Notes: generated by a model from the letters alone, not told the origin. 64,000 nucleotides of DNA from Subtercola boreus (GCF_003399635.1 NZ_NBXB01000037.1:1-64000), one strand, 5' to 3'; shown: positions 8,397 through 17,166, counted from the stretch's first letter. Translations and numbers: made by a program.

Positions 8397-9236
8397 TCAC
8401 TCCGCCAGGAAGCTGTTCACTTCACGAGCGAACTCCACCGGATACTGGAAAAGAAATCCGTGTCCGGCATCCGGATAGATGAGCAACCGCGCATGAGGAA
8501 GATGACCGGCCAGGAGGTAAGAGTTGACGGTCGGGACAAGGATGTCGTCGTCACCGTTCGCCACCAGAGTCGGTTGAACGATGTTCTCCAGCCGTGACAG
8601 TTTGCTGTAGTCGCGAATTCCCCATTCGACAATGGCGGCTGCCTGGGCGTCACGGACCGCGAGTGTCGGCGCCACATCGCGACCGTCTTGGCGCGTGTAG
8701 ATGCGGCCCACGAACTCCACGCCCTTCGCCTGGCTCTGTGCGCTCGGGCTGAAGAACAGGTACAGCACGTCTTCCGCTCCCTGCACGTCTTTGTAGGCGT
8801 GTCCACGCGTTTCTTCGTTCCACCCGTGCATTTCCCGGCCGCCCTGAGGCCCGGTCCCGGCGAGGATGAGACGTCGTACGAGTTGCGGCCGGAGGAGGGC
8901 GAACTCTTGGGCCACGAACCCGCCGTGCGAGAACCCGAACAGGTCGAGCTCGGTGATACCCAGCGCGTCAGCGAAGTCGATGGCGTCCAATGCGAAATCA
9001 CGCACAGTCGTCGGCACCTCGCCGCCGGACCCACCAACGCCACGGGCGTCGACCAGGATCACTTCGCGCTCCTCTGCGATGGCGTCCACCAACGCGGGAT
9101 CCCAGTTGTCGAGGTTGCCGCGGAAGTGCTGCAGAAACAGAACTGGGACTGTCCCCTTCTTGCCATAGCGGCGGTAGCTGTAGGCGAAGCCCTGCGCGGA
9201 GTGGAGCGTGAGATTAGGCGTCGAGTATTGGGACAT
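8397..9236 (-). CDS. Alpha/beta hydrolase (Ser nucleophile)
   Basis: The 279-residue protein has a GFSHGG nucleophile elbow, an oxyanion region in LFLQHFRGNLDNWD, the acid in NGDDDILVP and the catalytic His in DAGHGFLFQ. The QHFRGN segment in place of the usual HG resembles bacterial perhydrolase/esterase relatives. It is expected to be a cytosolic esterase or C-C hydrolase. It lies downstream of a TetR gene on the same strand with two operators between (9306-9321, 9352-9363). Confidence 0.85.
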   Translation of the reverse strand: MSQYSTPNLTLHSAQGFAYSYRRYGKKGTVPVLFLQHFRGNLDNWDPALVDAIAEEREVILVDARGVGGSGGEVPTTVRDFALDAIDFADALGITELDLFGFSHGGFVAQEFALLRPQLVRRLILAGTGPQGGREMHGWNEETRGHAYKDVQGAEDVLYLFFSPSAQSQAKGVEFVGRIYTRQDGRDVAPTLAVRDAQAAAIVEWGIRDYSKLSRLENIVQPTLVANGDDDILVPTVNSYLLAGHLPHARLLIYPDAGHGFLFQYPVEFAREVNSFLAE

Positions 9237-9305
9237 GGTACCGGTGCTTTCTTGTTCAGTTGACAGGGATGCGCCGGCCCAGCGATCGGTGGTTATCCGC
9301 TTCAG

Positions 9306-9363
9306 CTAACTGGCTGGTTAGGAGTTTCGCAGTGGGGCGCAAAAATGTCAACTAAAAGGTTAG
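9306..9363. promoter_or_regulatory. Operators upstream of the hydrolase at 8397
   Basis: CTAAC-N6-GTTAG (9306-9321) matches the site at 7728-7743 and the site at 10013-10034 in arm spacing. CTAA-AAGG-TTAG (9352-9363) matches the shorter core at 7774-7785. They sit 70-127 bp upstream of the hydrolase start. Confidence 0.6.
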
Positions 9364-9378
9364 GAACTTCATTCCCGG

Positions 9379-9966
9379 TTATTGGACGACTGATTCTCGC
9401 GACGTCCGGCCCAGAAGCTGGGCCGCGGCTTGCCCGATGATTTCCAGTCTTCTCAAGCGAGATGAAGGCTCGACCACCGAACGCACATCAGGATTCATGT
9501 CGGACCACAGGGAGGCGATGTGGCAGATCAGGGAAAAGACAATCTTCGGTTCGAAGGATGTGGCTACCACCCCGCTGTCCTGGCCTGCCCCGATCACGTC
9601 TGTGTGGCGCCGGATGCTTCGAGTGGAGATCTCCATAGGCGGACTGTCCGAGCCTTCGAGTCGTTGCCACGCGACGAGCCGGGCAAACTCCGGGAACTCC
9701 TCGTAGAGCGCGGCAAGCCCGACGGCATATGCCGCGAGATTGTCGATGTCGAGCTCCAGGTCTCCGATCACCGTGACGAGGAAGTCCTCCCAGACGGCAT
9801 CGAAGAGCGCTTCCTTGCTGCCGAAGTAGTGATAGATCTGAGCCTTGTTCGATCCGGAATTGCGGGCGATCCGGTCAACGCGGGCGCCGGCCTGGCCGTA
9901 TGCGGCGAACTCGGATCGCGCGGCCGTAATCAACCTCTGACGTGTTGCATCGGCGTTTCGAACCAT
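9379..9966 (-). CDS. TetR/AcrR family regulator (paralogue of 7802)
   Basis: The 195-residue protein shares its HTH almost residue for residue with the TetR at 7802 (GARVDRIARNSGSNKAQIYHYFGSKEALFDAV). The C-terminal ligand domain has drifted more, including the FEPKIVFSLICHIASLWSDM helix. It precedes the hydrolase gene on the same strand and has a strong operator 47 bp upstream of its own start, so it is probably autoregulated and controls the hydrolase. Confidence 0.9.
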   Translation of the reverse strand: MVRNADATRQRLITAARSEFAAYGQAGARVDRIARNSGSNKAQIYHYFGSKEALFDAVWEDFLVTVIGDLELDIDNLAAYAVGLAALYEEFPEFARLVAWQRLEGSDSPPMEISTRSIRRHTDVIGAGQDSGVVATSFEPKIVFSLICHIASLWSDMNPDVRSVVEPSSRLRRLEIIGQAAAQLLGRTSRESVVQ

Positions 9967-10012
9967 TGTGCCTCACCTATTTCCTCATACTCAGCGTTGT
10001 GTACAGACGCGT

Positions 10013-10034
10013 GTTCTAACCGTCTGGTTAGAAC
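10013..10034. promoter_or_regulatory. Near-ideal TetR operator upstream of the TetR gene
   Basis: Arms GTTCTAACC and GGTTAGAAC (9 bp, perfect) flank a GTCT spacer. This is the best conserved member of the CTAACC-N4-GGTTAG set in this island and is placed for autorepression of the TetR at 9379-9966. Confidence 0.7.
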
Positions 10035-10082
10035 ACTATACGAGAGAAGAGGCCGACACACCAGGCCCGCCCTCAGAAGAGG

Positions 10083-11066
10083 TCAGCGAGTGGACGGCGA
10101 GATGTCCGACGTCGTAGAGGCGAACCGGCCCCGGTATTTAGACGGAGGTATCGACAGGTGCGAGATAAACGAGCGGCGCAGCGACTCGGCGGTACCGTAC
10201 CCCGAGCGCTCCGCGGCTGCCGTCACACTGTGTCCGGCATCCAAATGGGCCTTCGCCGCGTCGAAGCGGACGAGGTCGACGTACCTCCTCGGGCTGGTCC
10301 CCAACTCCTCGTGGAACAAGCGGGTGAGATGTCGTGAGCTGAGGTGGGCGAGGTCGGCGAGGTGCTGCACCGTGTACTCTGCGCCGGGATCTGCTTTGAT
10401 CGTGTCGACGACGAGTCGGAGCGCGGGTGTCTGGGGTCCGGGACCCTCGAGGTTCGCCGAGAACTGTGACTGTCCTCCGGCCCGTTGCATGTAGACAACC
10501 AGAGACCGAGCGACGCTCCGCGTCAGCACGTCTCCCCTGTCTTCTTCTAGAAGAGCCAGGGCCAGGTCGATGCCGGCAGTGACGCCGGCGGAGGAGTACG
10601 TCGACTGGTCCTTGACGAAGATCGCATCGGGCTCCACTCGTATCGCCGGATACCGGGTAGCAAGCTCATGGGTGTGCTTCCAATGGGTCGTAGCCCGCCG
10701 CCCGTCCAGCAGCCCGGCATCCGCGAGGATGAAAGCGCCGGTGCAGATCGACGCAGTTCTGTTCGCCCTGTCGGACAGATCGAACGCCGCCGAGGCGAGA
10801 GTTTCTGACACCCTTTTCTTCGGGAACACCTCACCACCGGACACGAGGAGTGTGTCGATTCGGCCGGGTGCTGACGCGGCTGCGTCGACGGGGAGTCGCA
10901 GGCCGATGGATGTGCGGACGTCGGCACCATCAACGGAGATCATGCTGATCTGGTATCCCGTCCCCGACAGGTTCGCCTCGGCGAATACCTCTGCGGGCCC
11001 GGCGACGTCGAGCAGTTTCATGCCGTCGAATACCAGGATACCCACCCTGTGCGGTGTTGCACTCAT
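10083..11066 (-). CDS. GlxA-type transcriptional regulator (DJ-1/PfpI + AraC HTH)
   Basis: The 327-residue protein has an N-terminal DJ-1/PfpI-like domain (VGILVFDGMKLLDVAGPAEV onward, with a nucleophile-elbow-like SICTGAFILADAG segment) and a C-terminal AraC helix-turn-helix pair (LADLAHLSSRHLTRLFHEELG, then SVTAAAERSGYGTAESLRRSF). I start it at the ATG at 11066, where AAGGGG lies six bases upstream; 33 further codons are open but lack a site. It is divergent from the HD-domain gene and may regulate it. Confidence 0.88.
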   Translation of the reverse strand: MSATPHRVGILVFDGMKLLDVAGPAEVFAEANLSGTGYQISMISVDGADVRTSIGLRLPVDAAASAPGRIDTLLVSGGEVFPKKRVSETLASAAFDLSDRANRTASICTGAFILADAGLLDGRRATTHWKHTHELATRYPAIRVEPDAIFVKDQSTYSSAGVTAGIDLALALLEEDRGDVLTRSVARSLVVYMQRAGGQSQFSANLEGPGPQTPALRLVVDTIKADPGAEYTVQHLADLAHLSSRHLTRLFHEELGTSPRRYVDLVRFDAAKAHLDAGHSVTAAAERSGYGTAESLRRSFISHLSIPPSKYRGRFASTTSDISPSTR

Positions 11067-11185
11067 GTCGCACCCCTTCCGGCAATGTCTGGATACGTGG
11101 GGTTTGTGCCCGCTGCAGCGGGGCGCCGACGGCCTCACGAGCGGCAACCTTGACGAGACAACCACCTAGTTAGGATCCTTCTGCC

Positions 11186-11824
11186 ATGACTGACACTATC
11201 GCCGGTATCGACATCCCGGACAGTAAGATCGCAATCGACGCGACCGAGCTGGTCCGCGAGACGACGAACGAACTCCTCTTCAACCACTCACGACGCGTGT
11301 TTTTGTTTGGCAGCCTCCAAGCTCGCGCGCTCGGCACGACCCCCGATCCGGAGTTGCTGTACATCGCGGCGATGTTCCACGACCTCGGCCTGGTCGAGCC
11401 CTACAGGACCGCGGATCAGCGATTCGAGCTCGACGGCGCCGACCAGGCCCGCGCGTTCCTCGCGTCCCACGGATTCTCCCCCGCCGACGGCGATCTTGTC
11501 TGGGCGGCGATTGCCTTGCACACGACGCCGGAGGTGCCGACCAGGATGGCCCCCGTGATCGCGGCGACGACTGCGGGCGTCGAGACCGATGTCCTCGGCC
11601 TGCATCTCTACAAGATCAGCAACATCGAGCTCGCCGAAATTACCGCAGTGCACCCCAGGCCGCACTTCAAACGGCGCATCCTCGAAGCGTTCTACGAAGG
11701 TTTCGCCCATCGCAGCGACAGCACATTCGGCACCGTCAACTCGGACGTCCTGGAGCACTTCGACCCGACGTTCCACCACACCAGCTTTGTCGACGTCATC
11801 AACAATTCCGATTGGAGCGAATAG
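11186..11824 (+). CDS. HD domain protein (cyanamide-hydratase-like)
   Basis: The 212-residue protein has a compact HD domain with His34 (NHSRRVFLFG) and the His65-Asp66 pair (AAMFHDLGL), and further metal-ligand candidates in the ALHTTPE segment. This shape resembles HD phosphohydrolases annotated as cyanamide hydratase-like. The substrate is not predictable. It is divergent from the GlxA-type regulator and followed by a hairpin at 11858-11882. Confidence 0.8.
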   Translation: MTDTIAGIDIPDSKIAIDATELVRETTNELLFNHSRRVFLFGSLQARALGTTPDPELLYIAAMFHDLGLVEPYRTADQRFELDGADQARAFLASHGFSPADGDLVWAAIALHTTPEVPTRMAPVIAATTAGVETDVLGLHLYKISNIELAEITAVHPRPHFKRRILEAFYEGFAHRSDSTFGTVNSDVLEHFDPTFHHTSFVDVINNSDWSE

Positions 11825-11857
11825 CAGAAGCAATCTGTTCGGCCCCGATCAGCCGTC

Positions 11858-11882
11858 GATCACGCCCGTCCGGGCTGTGATC
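11858..11882 (+). terminator. Hairpin downstream of the HD-domain gene
   Basis: GATCACGCCC pairs with GGGC(T)GTGATC across a GTCC loop, 34 bp after the stop codon. There is no long T-run, so its terminator function is likely but not certain. Confidence 0.5.
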
Positions 11883-11991
11883 AAATCGAGTTGATTTTTG
11901 TCGAGCGCGGAACCGGCAGTACATACGTGCGGAATAACCATTCCGCGGTGCGTGTTCACGGTCTGATAACTACTTGGAGAAGGAAACACTG

Positions 11992-12591
11992 ATGTCCGTA
12001 GCAACCGCCAATTCCTCAACCGCGCGTCACGCCGAAAGCAGCGTACCTCTCGTCGACCTGCTCAACGAGAGATGGAGCCCCCGCTCCTTCGACCCTGCCG
12101 CCGTCATCCCCGAGACGAGCGTGACCGCAATGCTCGAAGCCGCCAGATGGACGGCCTCGGCAGGCAACAGTCAATCCCGACGTTTCATCGCAGGCGTCCG
12201 TGGCGGCGAGATTTTCACGGCGATCCACGACAGCCTTCTCGGGTTCAACCAGGTCTGGGCTGGCAACGCCGGCGCTCTCATCGTCGGCATCGCGGTTTCG
12301 GAAAACGCCGAGGGTGAGCCGCAACGCTATGCCGAGTACGACCTCGGCCAGTCGATGGCGAGCCTCGCCGTACAGGCTCATGCCGAAGGGCTGCACATCC
12401 ACCAGATGGGCGGAATCGACGCCGACAAATTGAGCCTCGCGTTCGAGCTCCCGTCCCACTTCGTTCCGATGACGGTGACTGCGATAGGAACGGTGGCGGC
12501 TGCTCACCTGCTCGGGGAACAGGCAGCTGCCCGGGAGACCGCGCCGCGGACGCGTCTCGCGCTCGACGAGATCGTCCTGACCCGCGACTGA
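11992..12591 (+). CDS. Nitroreductase family FMN-dependent oxidoreductase
   Basis: The 199-residue protein has the nitroreductase fold signature: LLNERWSPRSFDPAAVIP near the N-terminus (FMN phosphate contacts from the RxSxR-like stretch), then AARWTASAGNSQSRRF and a C-terminal GTVAAAHL segment. It should reduce nitro, quinone or flavin substrates with NAD(P)H. The start is ATG at 11992, with GGAGAAGGA about seven bases upstream. A stem-loop follows the gene. It stands alone on this strand between the HD gene and a convergent operon. Confidence 0.85.
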   Translation: MSVATANSSTARHAESSVPLVDLLNERWSPRSFDPAAVIPETSVTAMLEAARWTASAGNSQSRRFIAGVRGGEIFTAIHDSLLGFNQVWAGNAGALIVGIAVSENAEGEPQRYAEYDLGQSMASLAVQAHAEGLHIHQMGGIDADKLSLAFELPSHFVPMTVTAIGTVAAAHLLGEQAAARETAPRTRLALDEIVLTRD

Positions 12592-12608
12592 CCGCGCGAA
12601 TATGGATT

Positions 12609-12633
12609 GCCGCCATCCGGTTTGGGTGGCGGC
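12609..12633. terminator. Stem-loop between convergent genes
   Basis: GCCGCCATCC pairs with GGGTGGCGGC (one wobble or mismatch) around a GGTTT loop. It lies between the nitroreductase stop and the stop of the convergent NAD(P)-binding protein, so it probably serves both. Confidence 0.6.
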
Positions 12634-12639
12634 CCGAGT

Positions 12640-13257
12640 TCAGGACTGAACGAACGTCGATTCGTTCACAAAGCGGTCGTGATCAAGATTGTCCAGCATG
12701 AAGTCTGCTAGGTCTCCTCGGGAAATGCTGCCGAAGATGGACTTGCCCGAGTAGTCGCCGGACCGGTAGCTGCCGGACCTCGGACCGTCGGTAAGCGTCG
12801 GGGGCTGGACGATGGTGAAGAGAAGGTCCGAGCGACGCACGGCGTCGTCCTGCCGCTCTTTGGCCACAAACCCCTGGAAGGTGACCGCTCGAACTGCCGC
12901 CACGACGGCACGCATCGGCGGCGGAAGTTTACGACGACTTGCCGCGCTCGTGCCGAATCCGGTGAGGACCTCGATCCGAGGGACGCCTGTGCGCTGCATT
13001 GCCGCAAGCACCGCGTCGGTTCCGCTGTCGACGACAGCGTCGCCGAGAGATACGATCACCGCGTCTACTCCGAGCAGCGCCCGATCCATGGCCGCAGCGT
13101 CGTCCAGTTGCGCCTCAACGACCCGCAGCCCCTGACGATGGTCGCCGATCCGGGCAGCACGTCGCGTGACCGCAACGACCTCATGCCCGCGGTCAAGCGC
13201 CGCCGGCACAAGGTAGCGCCCGACGCTGCCGGAGGCGCCGAAAATCGCGATTCTCAT
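12640..13257 (-). CDS. NAD(P)-binding atypical SDR (NmrA/epimerase-like)
   Basis: The 205-residue protein begins with the atypical SDR dinucleotide motif GASGSVGRYL and has VEAQLDDAAAMDRAL, the typical reading of a binding pocket in NAD(P)H-binding (PF13460-type) proteins. It lacks a classical Tyr-x3-Lys pair that I can place, so it may sense or bind a cofactor rather than catalyse. It overlaps the SRPBCC gene by four bases and is last in a TetR-SRPBCC-NAD(P)-binding operon. Confidence 0.82.
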   Translation of the reverse strand: MRIAIFGASGSVGRYLVPAALDRGHEVVAVTRRAARIGDHRQGLRVVEAQLDDAAAMDRALLGVDAVIVSLGDAVVDSGTDAVLAAMQRTGVPRIEVLTGFGTSAASRRKLPPPMRAVVAAVRAVTFQGFVAKERQDDAVRRSDLLFTIVQPPTLTDGPRSGSYRSGDYSGKSIFGSISRGDLADFMLDNLDHDRFVNESTFVQS

Positions 13258-13679
13258 GAGGGGACACGGTCCTGCGCCACAGCCGCTTCAAGATCCTGCA
13301 GGAATGATTTCTGCTGACGCCGCAGGAACCGGTCGATGAGCGGCTGCACGAGTCTGGGCCCGTGAAAGTCGAACTCTTCGACGATCTCGACGTTCACCGC
13401 CGAGCCATCCCCATCGGCGGTGACGAGATGGAATTCTCGTGAACCGTTCCCGTCGGCGTGCTTCATGGAGAGGATTCGGTGCCGCGGACGGTCTTCACTA
13501 AGCACGGTGAACGTAGTGGCGTAACCGGTACGCGCGTTCGTTTCCGAGTAGGAATTGCCGTTGTCCGAGGCCGACTGGACGTCCGACCGCCAGGAAAAAT
13601 CCGATGGCGTAGTGATGTAAGCCCAGAGGACTTCGGGGGATGCCTCGATGCGACTGTGGGCAGAGTAGGTCTTCTTCAT
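13254..13679 (-). CDS. SRPBCC family (START-like) protein
   Basis: The 141-residue protein has the SRPBCC layout: AHSRIEASPEVLWAYITTP at the N-terminus, alternating beta strands (YATTFTVLSED, VEIVEEFDF) and a long C-terminal helix (PLIDRFLRRQQKSFLQDLEAAV). Such proteins bind hydrophobic ligands. It overlaps the next gene and lies 44 bp after the TetR gene on the same strand, so the ligand may be the same molecule that the TetR senses (inference). Confidence 0.82.
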   Translation of the reverse strand: MKKTYSAHSRIEASPEVLWAYITTPSDFSWRSDVQSASDNGNSYSETNARTGYATTFTVLSEDRPRHRILSMKHADGNGSREFHLVTADGDGSAVNVEIVEEFDFHGPRLVQPLIDRFLRRQQKSFLQDLEAAVAQDRVPS

Positions 13680-13723
13680 TGGACTGCTTTCGACTGGGCG
13701 CAGTTTGTGCGCCGTGGATGGTT

Positions 13724-14299
13724 TCAGGGTGCTGCGAGGAGCGCGGCGACGGTGCGACGGACGATCTCGCGACGCGCTTCGTCGGAGCCGGTGGGTTCGA
13801 GTGCGGCCAACGTGGCTGCAGGAAGCGTGAACCAGGTCCGGGCAATGGTCTGCACCGCCAACACGATTTCTGCCGGGGTGAGACGACTCGAGAGAATTCC
13901 GGCGCGCTGGGCGGCCGCTATTCTGCCGGTCTTCTCGTCTGTGATGAGTTCGGCGGCCATAGACGCTGCGCCAGCCTCGCGTCGTTCGAGTTGGTACCAG
14001 GACACGAACCGCCCGACGTCGGGGTTGGCAGCGTGCGCGTCGTAGAGGCGCACCGCATATTCAGGAAGATCTTCGGGCATCAGGGGGATCTGGTCGACCA
14101 TCTGTGTCGAAATATCTTCCATGACGGCGTCGAACAACCCGTCTTTGCTGCCGAAGTAGGTATATACCAACCCCGAGCTGCACTCTGCACGCGCCGCGAG
14201 GGCGTCGATCCTGGCACCTTCAAGGCCGCGCTCACCAAATTCGGTGAGCGCAGCGTCGAGGAGTCGTCGTTGTTTCGCTTCGGGGTCTCTTACTCGCAT
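13724..14299 (-). CDS. TetR/AcrR family regulator
   Basis: The 191-residue protein has a TetR HTH (LDAALTEFGERG to SGLVYTYFGSKDGLFDAV) and a C-terminal domain with the pattern VGRFVSWYQLERREAG, also seen as VRLTTWYQLERPHG in the TetR at 17201. The two regulators and their adjacent SDR genes look like duplicated modules. It is divergent from the SDR at 14395, with two matching operators in the gap. Confidence 0.9.
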   Translation of the reverse strand: MRVRDPEAKQRRLLDAALTEFGERGLEGARIDALAARAECSSGLVYTYFGSKDGLFDAVMEDISTQMVDQIPLMPEDLPEYAVRLYDAHAANPDVGRFVSWYQLERREAGAASMAAELITDEKTGRIAAAQRAGILSSRLTPAEIVLAVQTIARTWFTLPAATLAALEPTGSDEARREIVRRTVAALLAAP

Positions 14300-14315
14300 T
14301 CCCCGATGCTAGTTA

Positions 14316-14380
14316 TTGAACAGTCATTTGACAACCCGGATCGAACGGGTTTACGGTCTTACTAATAAATGACCGTTCAA
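14316..14380. promoter_or_regulatory. Inverted pair of operators between TetR and SDR genes
   Basis: TTGAACAGTCATTT (14316-14329) and AAATGACCGTTCAA (14367-14380) are reverse complements of each other with one mismatch. One copy faces the TetR gene and one faces the SDR gene, the expected layout for a single repressor controlling a divergent pair. Confidence 0.65.
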
Positions 14381-14394
14381 CAAAAAGGAATCCC

Positions 14395-15270
14395 ATGAAC
14401 AATGTTTGGTTTATCACCGGAAGCTCTCGGGGGCTCGGCCGTGCGATCGTAGAAACCGCACTCGCTGCCGGCGACCGCGTCGCCGCAACCGCTCGCACCC
14501 CTGAGCGCCTCGCCGACCTCGTCGCCACCTATGGCGACCAGATCCTGCCCCTCCAGCTCGACGTCACCGACTACGACTCGGCCCGCGCTGTCGTCGCAGA
14601 CGCGGTCGCCGCGTTTGGCCGCATCGACATCGTGGTCAACAACGCCGGATACGGCGACCTCGCCTCTGTGGAGGACCAGTCGATGGAGATGTTCCGAGCT
14701 CAGATCGACACGAACTTCTACGGCGTAGTCAACGTTTCCAAGGCTGTCATCCCGGTGCTGCGCGAGCAGGGGAGCGGACACATCTTCCAAATCTCCTCGC
14801 TCGGCGGCCGCATGTCGGGACCGGGCCTGACCGCGTACCAGGCGGCGAAATGGGCCGTTGGCGGATTCTCGGGAGGATTGGCCCAGGAAGTGGCGCCCTT
14901 CGGAGTGAAGGTCACCACCTTGGAGCCGGGCGGCATGCGTACCGACTGGGCCGGTTCGTCGATGACGATCCCGCCGAGTAGTGCGCCGTACGAACCGATG
15001 ATGGGCGCTTTCGCTGAGATGCTGCGTGCCGCCTCAGGAAGCGAACCCACCAACACGTACCGAGTCGCGGAAGCCATCCGCAACCTCGCTGGACGAGATG
15101 ACGCCCCAGTGCGCCTCCTTCTCGGCAGCGATGCGGTGCCGATCGCGCGAATCGTGGCCGCCGAACTCGCGGCCAGCGATGAGAAGTGGAGCGAGCTCAG
15201 CCTGAGCGTTTCCGACGGTACCCCGATCGATTTCGAGACCCTCACCAACATGGGCAACACCGGCTCCTGA
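14395..15270 (+). CDS. SDR family oxidoreductase (PRK05693/1,3,8-type long SDR)
   Basis: The 291-residue classical SDR has TGSSRGLG (8-15), NNAG (82-85), Ser135, Tyr148 and Lys152. Its C-terminal extension (IARIVAAELAASDEKWSELSLS) is longer than in 250-residue SDRs and matches the SDR at 17881. AAAAAGGAA lies upstream of the ATG. It is divergent from the TetR at 13724 and nearly abuts the convergent HxlR gene. The substrate is unknown; these SDRs often act on aldehydes or ketones. Confidence 0.88.
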   Translation: MNNVWFITGSSRGLGRAIVETALAAGDRVAATARTPERLADLVATYGDQILPLQLDVTDYDSARAVVADAVAAFGRIDIVVNNAGYGDLASVEDQSMEMFRAQIDTNFYGVVNVSKAVIPVLREQGSGHIFQISSLGGRMSGPGLTAYQAAKWAVGGFSGGLAQEVAPFGVKVTTLEPGGMRTDWAGSSMTIPPSSAPYEPMMGAFAEMLRAASGSEPTNTYRVAEAIRNLAGRDDAPVRLLLGSDAVPIARIVAAELAASDEKWSELSLSVSDGTPIDFETLTNMGNTGS

Positions 15271-15271
15271 G

Positions 15272-15658
15272 TCACTGTCTCCGGTCGTATTCCGCCCGGG
15301 CAATCTGGACGCCGTCGGCGTTGTTGTCTGTCCACCCTACGAGTGCGTAAAGAATTTCGTGCAGATTGTGTCCGCTGGCCGTCAGTTCGTATTCGACGGC
15401 TGGCGGCACGGTCGGGTAGACGGTCCGCGTCACCAAACCGTCGCGTTCGAGGTGGCGGAGCGTGGCGCTCAGCATCCTCTGCGTGATCCCATCGACCGCA
15501 CGCTTGAGCTGGTTGAAGCGCGCCGGCCCGCCATCGAGCTGGCAGATGACGATGACCGACCACTTGTCCCCGATCCTGCCGAGGATCTCCCTGAGCAGCG
15601 GACCCGATCCTTCAGGGTGCGCATTCCGGAACGGAAGCATCGTCGTGGACGTGGGCAT
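15272..15658 (-). CDS. HxlR family winged-helix regulator
   Basis: The 128-residue protein shows the HxlR winged helix: ILGRIGDKWSVIVICQLDGG, FNQLKRAVDGITQRMLSATLRHLERDGLVTR, then the wing PPAVEYELTASG. I start it at the ATG at 15658, with GGAGGA four bases upstream. There is no conserved N-terminal Cys, so it may sense a ligand other than a quinone or thiol oxidant. It is divergent from the amidohydrolase, with two operator-like repeats between. Confidence 0.88.
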   Translation of the reverse strand: MPTSTTMLPFRNAHPEGSGPLLREILGRIGDKWSVIVICQLDGGPARFNQLKRAVDGITQRMLSATLRHLERDGLVTRTVYPTVPPAVEYELTASGHNLHEILYALVGWTDNNADGVQIARAEYDRRQ

Positions 15659-15677
15659 GGTTCCTCCGGTGATACCT

Positions 15678-15749
15678 GGGCAGTCCAAACTGCCCTCTTG
15701 CGGGGCCCCGCCCGAACGGCGAACACTGATTGGGCAGTATAAACAGTAT
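15678..15749. promoter_or_regulatory. HxlR-type operators between HxlR and amidohydrolase genes
   Basis: GGGCAGT-CCAA-ACTGCCC (15678-15695) is a perfect inverted repeat. A second degenerate copy, GGGCAGTATAAACAGTAT, is at 15732-15749. Both lie in the divergent promoter region, and the spacing fits a winged-helix dimer. Confidence 0.65.
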
Positions 15750-15806
15750 ACCTAGGCGTCATCCGTACTCCCTGCGAGCCGGATACGCACATAACGGAGA
15801 TCAACA

Positions 15807-17159
15807 GTGACACAACCCGACCTGCTCATCAGAGGCGGCTACATCGCCACCCTCGACCCGTCCATGGGCGACCTGCCTGTTGGTGACGTCCTTATCCGGT
15901 ACGGAGTCATCGCCGCCATCGGTACCGACCTCTCTGCCGAAGCCGGCTCGGCACGGGTCATCGACGCCCGCGGCCGACTCGTGATACCCGGCATGGTCGA
16001 TTCACACCGCCACCTGTGGCAGGGCGCACTCGGTGGGGCCACAGGGAAGTCATCCCTCCTCGGCTACTCCGCAGAAATCATCGGCCAAGTTGCTCCGCTC
16101 TACACTCCCGACGACATGTATGCCGGCACCCTTTGGGGTGCCCTCCAGGCCCTTAACGCAGGGATCACAACCGTCGCTGACTGGTCTCACAACCTGCCTA
16201 CACCGGACCACGCAGACGCGAACGTTCGTGCACTGGAAGACTCGGGCATCCGCGGCATATTCCTGTTCGGAGGACCCGGAGCTGATGCGGCAGCGTTCTT
16301 CGGCCCGGATGCTCAACGGCACCCTGACGATGCGCGCCGCGTCAGGGACGAACTCTTCCCCAACGGGAACCGCGGAAGGCTCACGATGGGCCTCGCGCTC
16401 CGAGGACCTGCATTCAGCAACGAAGCAAACACCCGAGCCGACTTCGACTACGCACGGGCGCTCGGGCTCCCGATGTCGGTCCATGTGGGCATGGCCGGAT
16501 TCCCGCACTCCGTTGACACCCTGGCGCGGCTCGACCTTCTCGGCGCCGACGTGAACTACGCGCACGCGAACCAACTCAGCCCCCACGAATTCGACCTCAT
16601 CGCCGAGACCGGAGGGTCGATAGCCATCTCCCCGGCGGTCGACATGCTTATGGCGCTCGGGGCGCATCCCGCAACCGGCGAGGTACTGCGGCGCGGGATA
16701 CCTGCCGGACTCGCCGTCGACACCACGACGAGCACCGGCAGCGACCTGTTCAGCGAGATGAGGATCGCCCTGGCCGCAGAGCGTTCCAGAGCGAACGCAC
16801 ACCTGACCTCACAGCACGAAGCCGCCACCGAGGTGAGCCTCGATCATCGCGACATGCTCGAACTCGCGACTGCTGGCGGCGCCCGCGCCTGGTGGATGGA
16901 TGATCAGATCGGAACGCTTGCCATTGGAAAACAAGCCGACGTGGCGATTGTGGACATGAGAAGCCCACACCTCGACGGATTCAGCGACACGGTAGCAACA
17001 GCCGTCATGGGAGCAGGTCCGTCGGACGTCGAGACGGTCGTCGTCGCCGGCGAGATCCTGAAGGAGAACGGCCTCCTGGTCGGACCAGCAGCGGAAACCG
17101 CCCGCGAACTGATGCTGCAGTCGCGGCGGCGCATCCGGGCTGGCATAGCCGCCCTCTGA
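15807..17159 (+). CDS. Amidohydrolase family protein (cytosine-deaminase/TrzA-AtzA superfamily)
   Basis: The 450-residue protein has the composite beta-sandwich and TIM-barrel layout of the amidohydrolase superfamily. The metal motif is His67-x-His69 (VDSHRHLW), further ligands are His in SVHVG, His in YAHANQLS and Asp in GLAVDTTTSTGSDLF, and the C-terminal segment is IGTLAIGKQADVAIVD. It probably deaminates or dechlorinates a heterocycle; the substrate is not predictable. The start is GTG at 15807 with CGGAG upstream. It is divergent from an HxlR regulator. Confidence 0.88.
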   Translation: MTQPDLLIRGGYIATLDPSMGDLPVGDVLIRYGVIAAIGTDLSAEAGSARVIDARGRLVIPGMVDSHRHLWQGALGGATGKSSLLGYSAEIIGQVAPLYTPDDMYAGTLWGALQALNAGITTVADWSHNLPTPDHADANVRALEDSGIRGIFLFGGPGADAAAFFGPDAQRHPDDARRVRDELFPNGNRGRLTMGLALRGPAFSNEANTRADFDYARALGLPMSVHVGMAGFPHSVDTLARLDLLGADVNYAHANQLSPHEFDLIAETGGSIAISPAVDMLMALGAHPATGEVLRRGIPAGLAVDTTTSTGSDLFSEMRIALAAERSRANAHLTSQHEAATEVSLDHRDMLELATAGGARAWWMDDQIGTLAIGKQADVAIVDMRSPHLDGFSDTVATAVMGAGPSDVETVVVAGEILKENGLLVGPAAETARELMLQSRRRIRAGIAAL

Positions 17160-17166
17160 CCCAAAC

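Noticed and set aside
16050-16802. Minus-strand open frame antisense to the amidohydrolase
   Set aside because: It is explained by GC-rich codon bias of the amidohydrolase gene.
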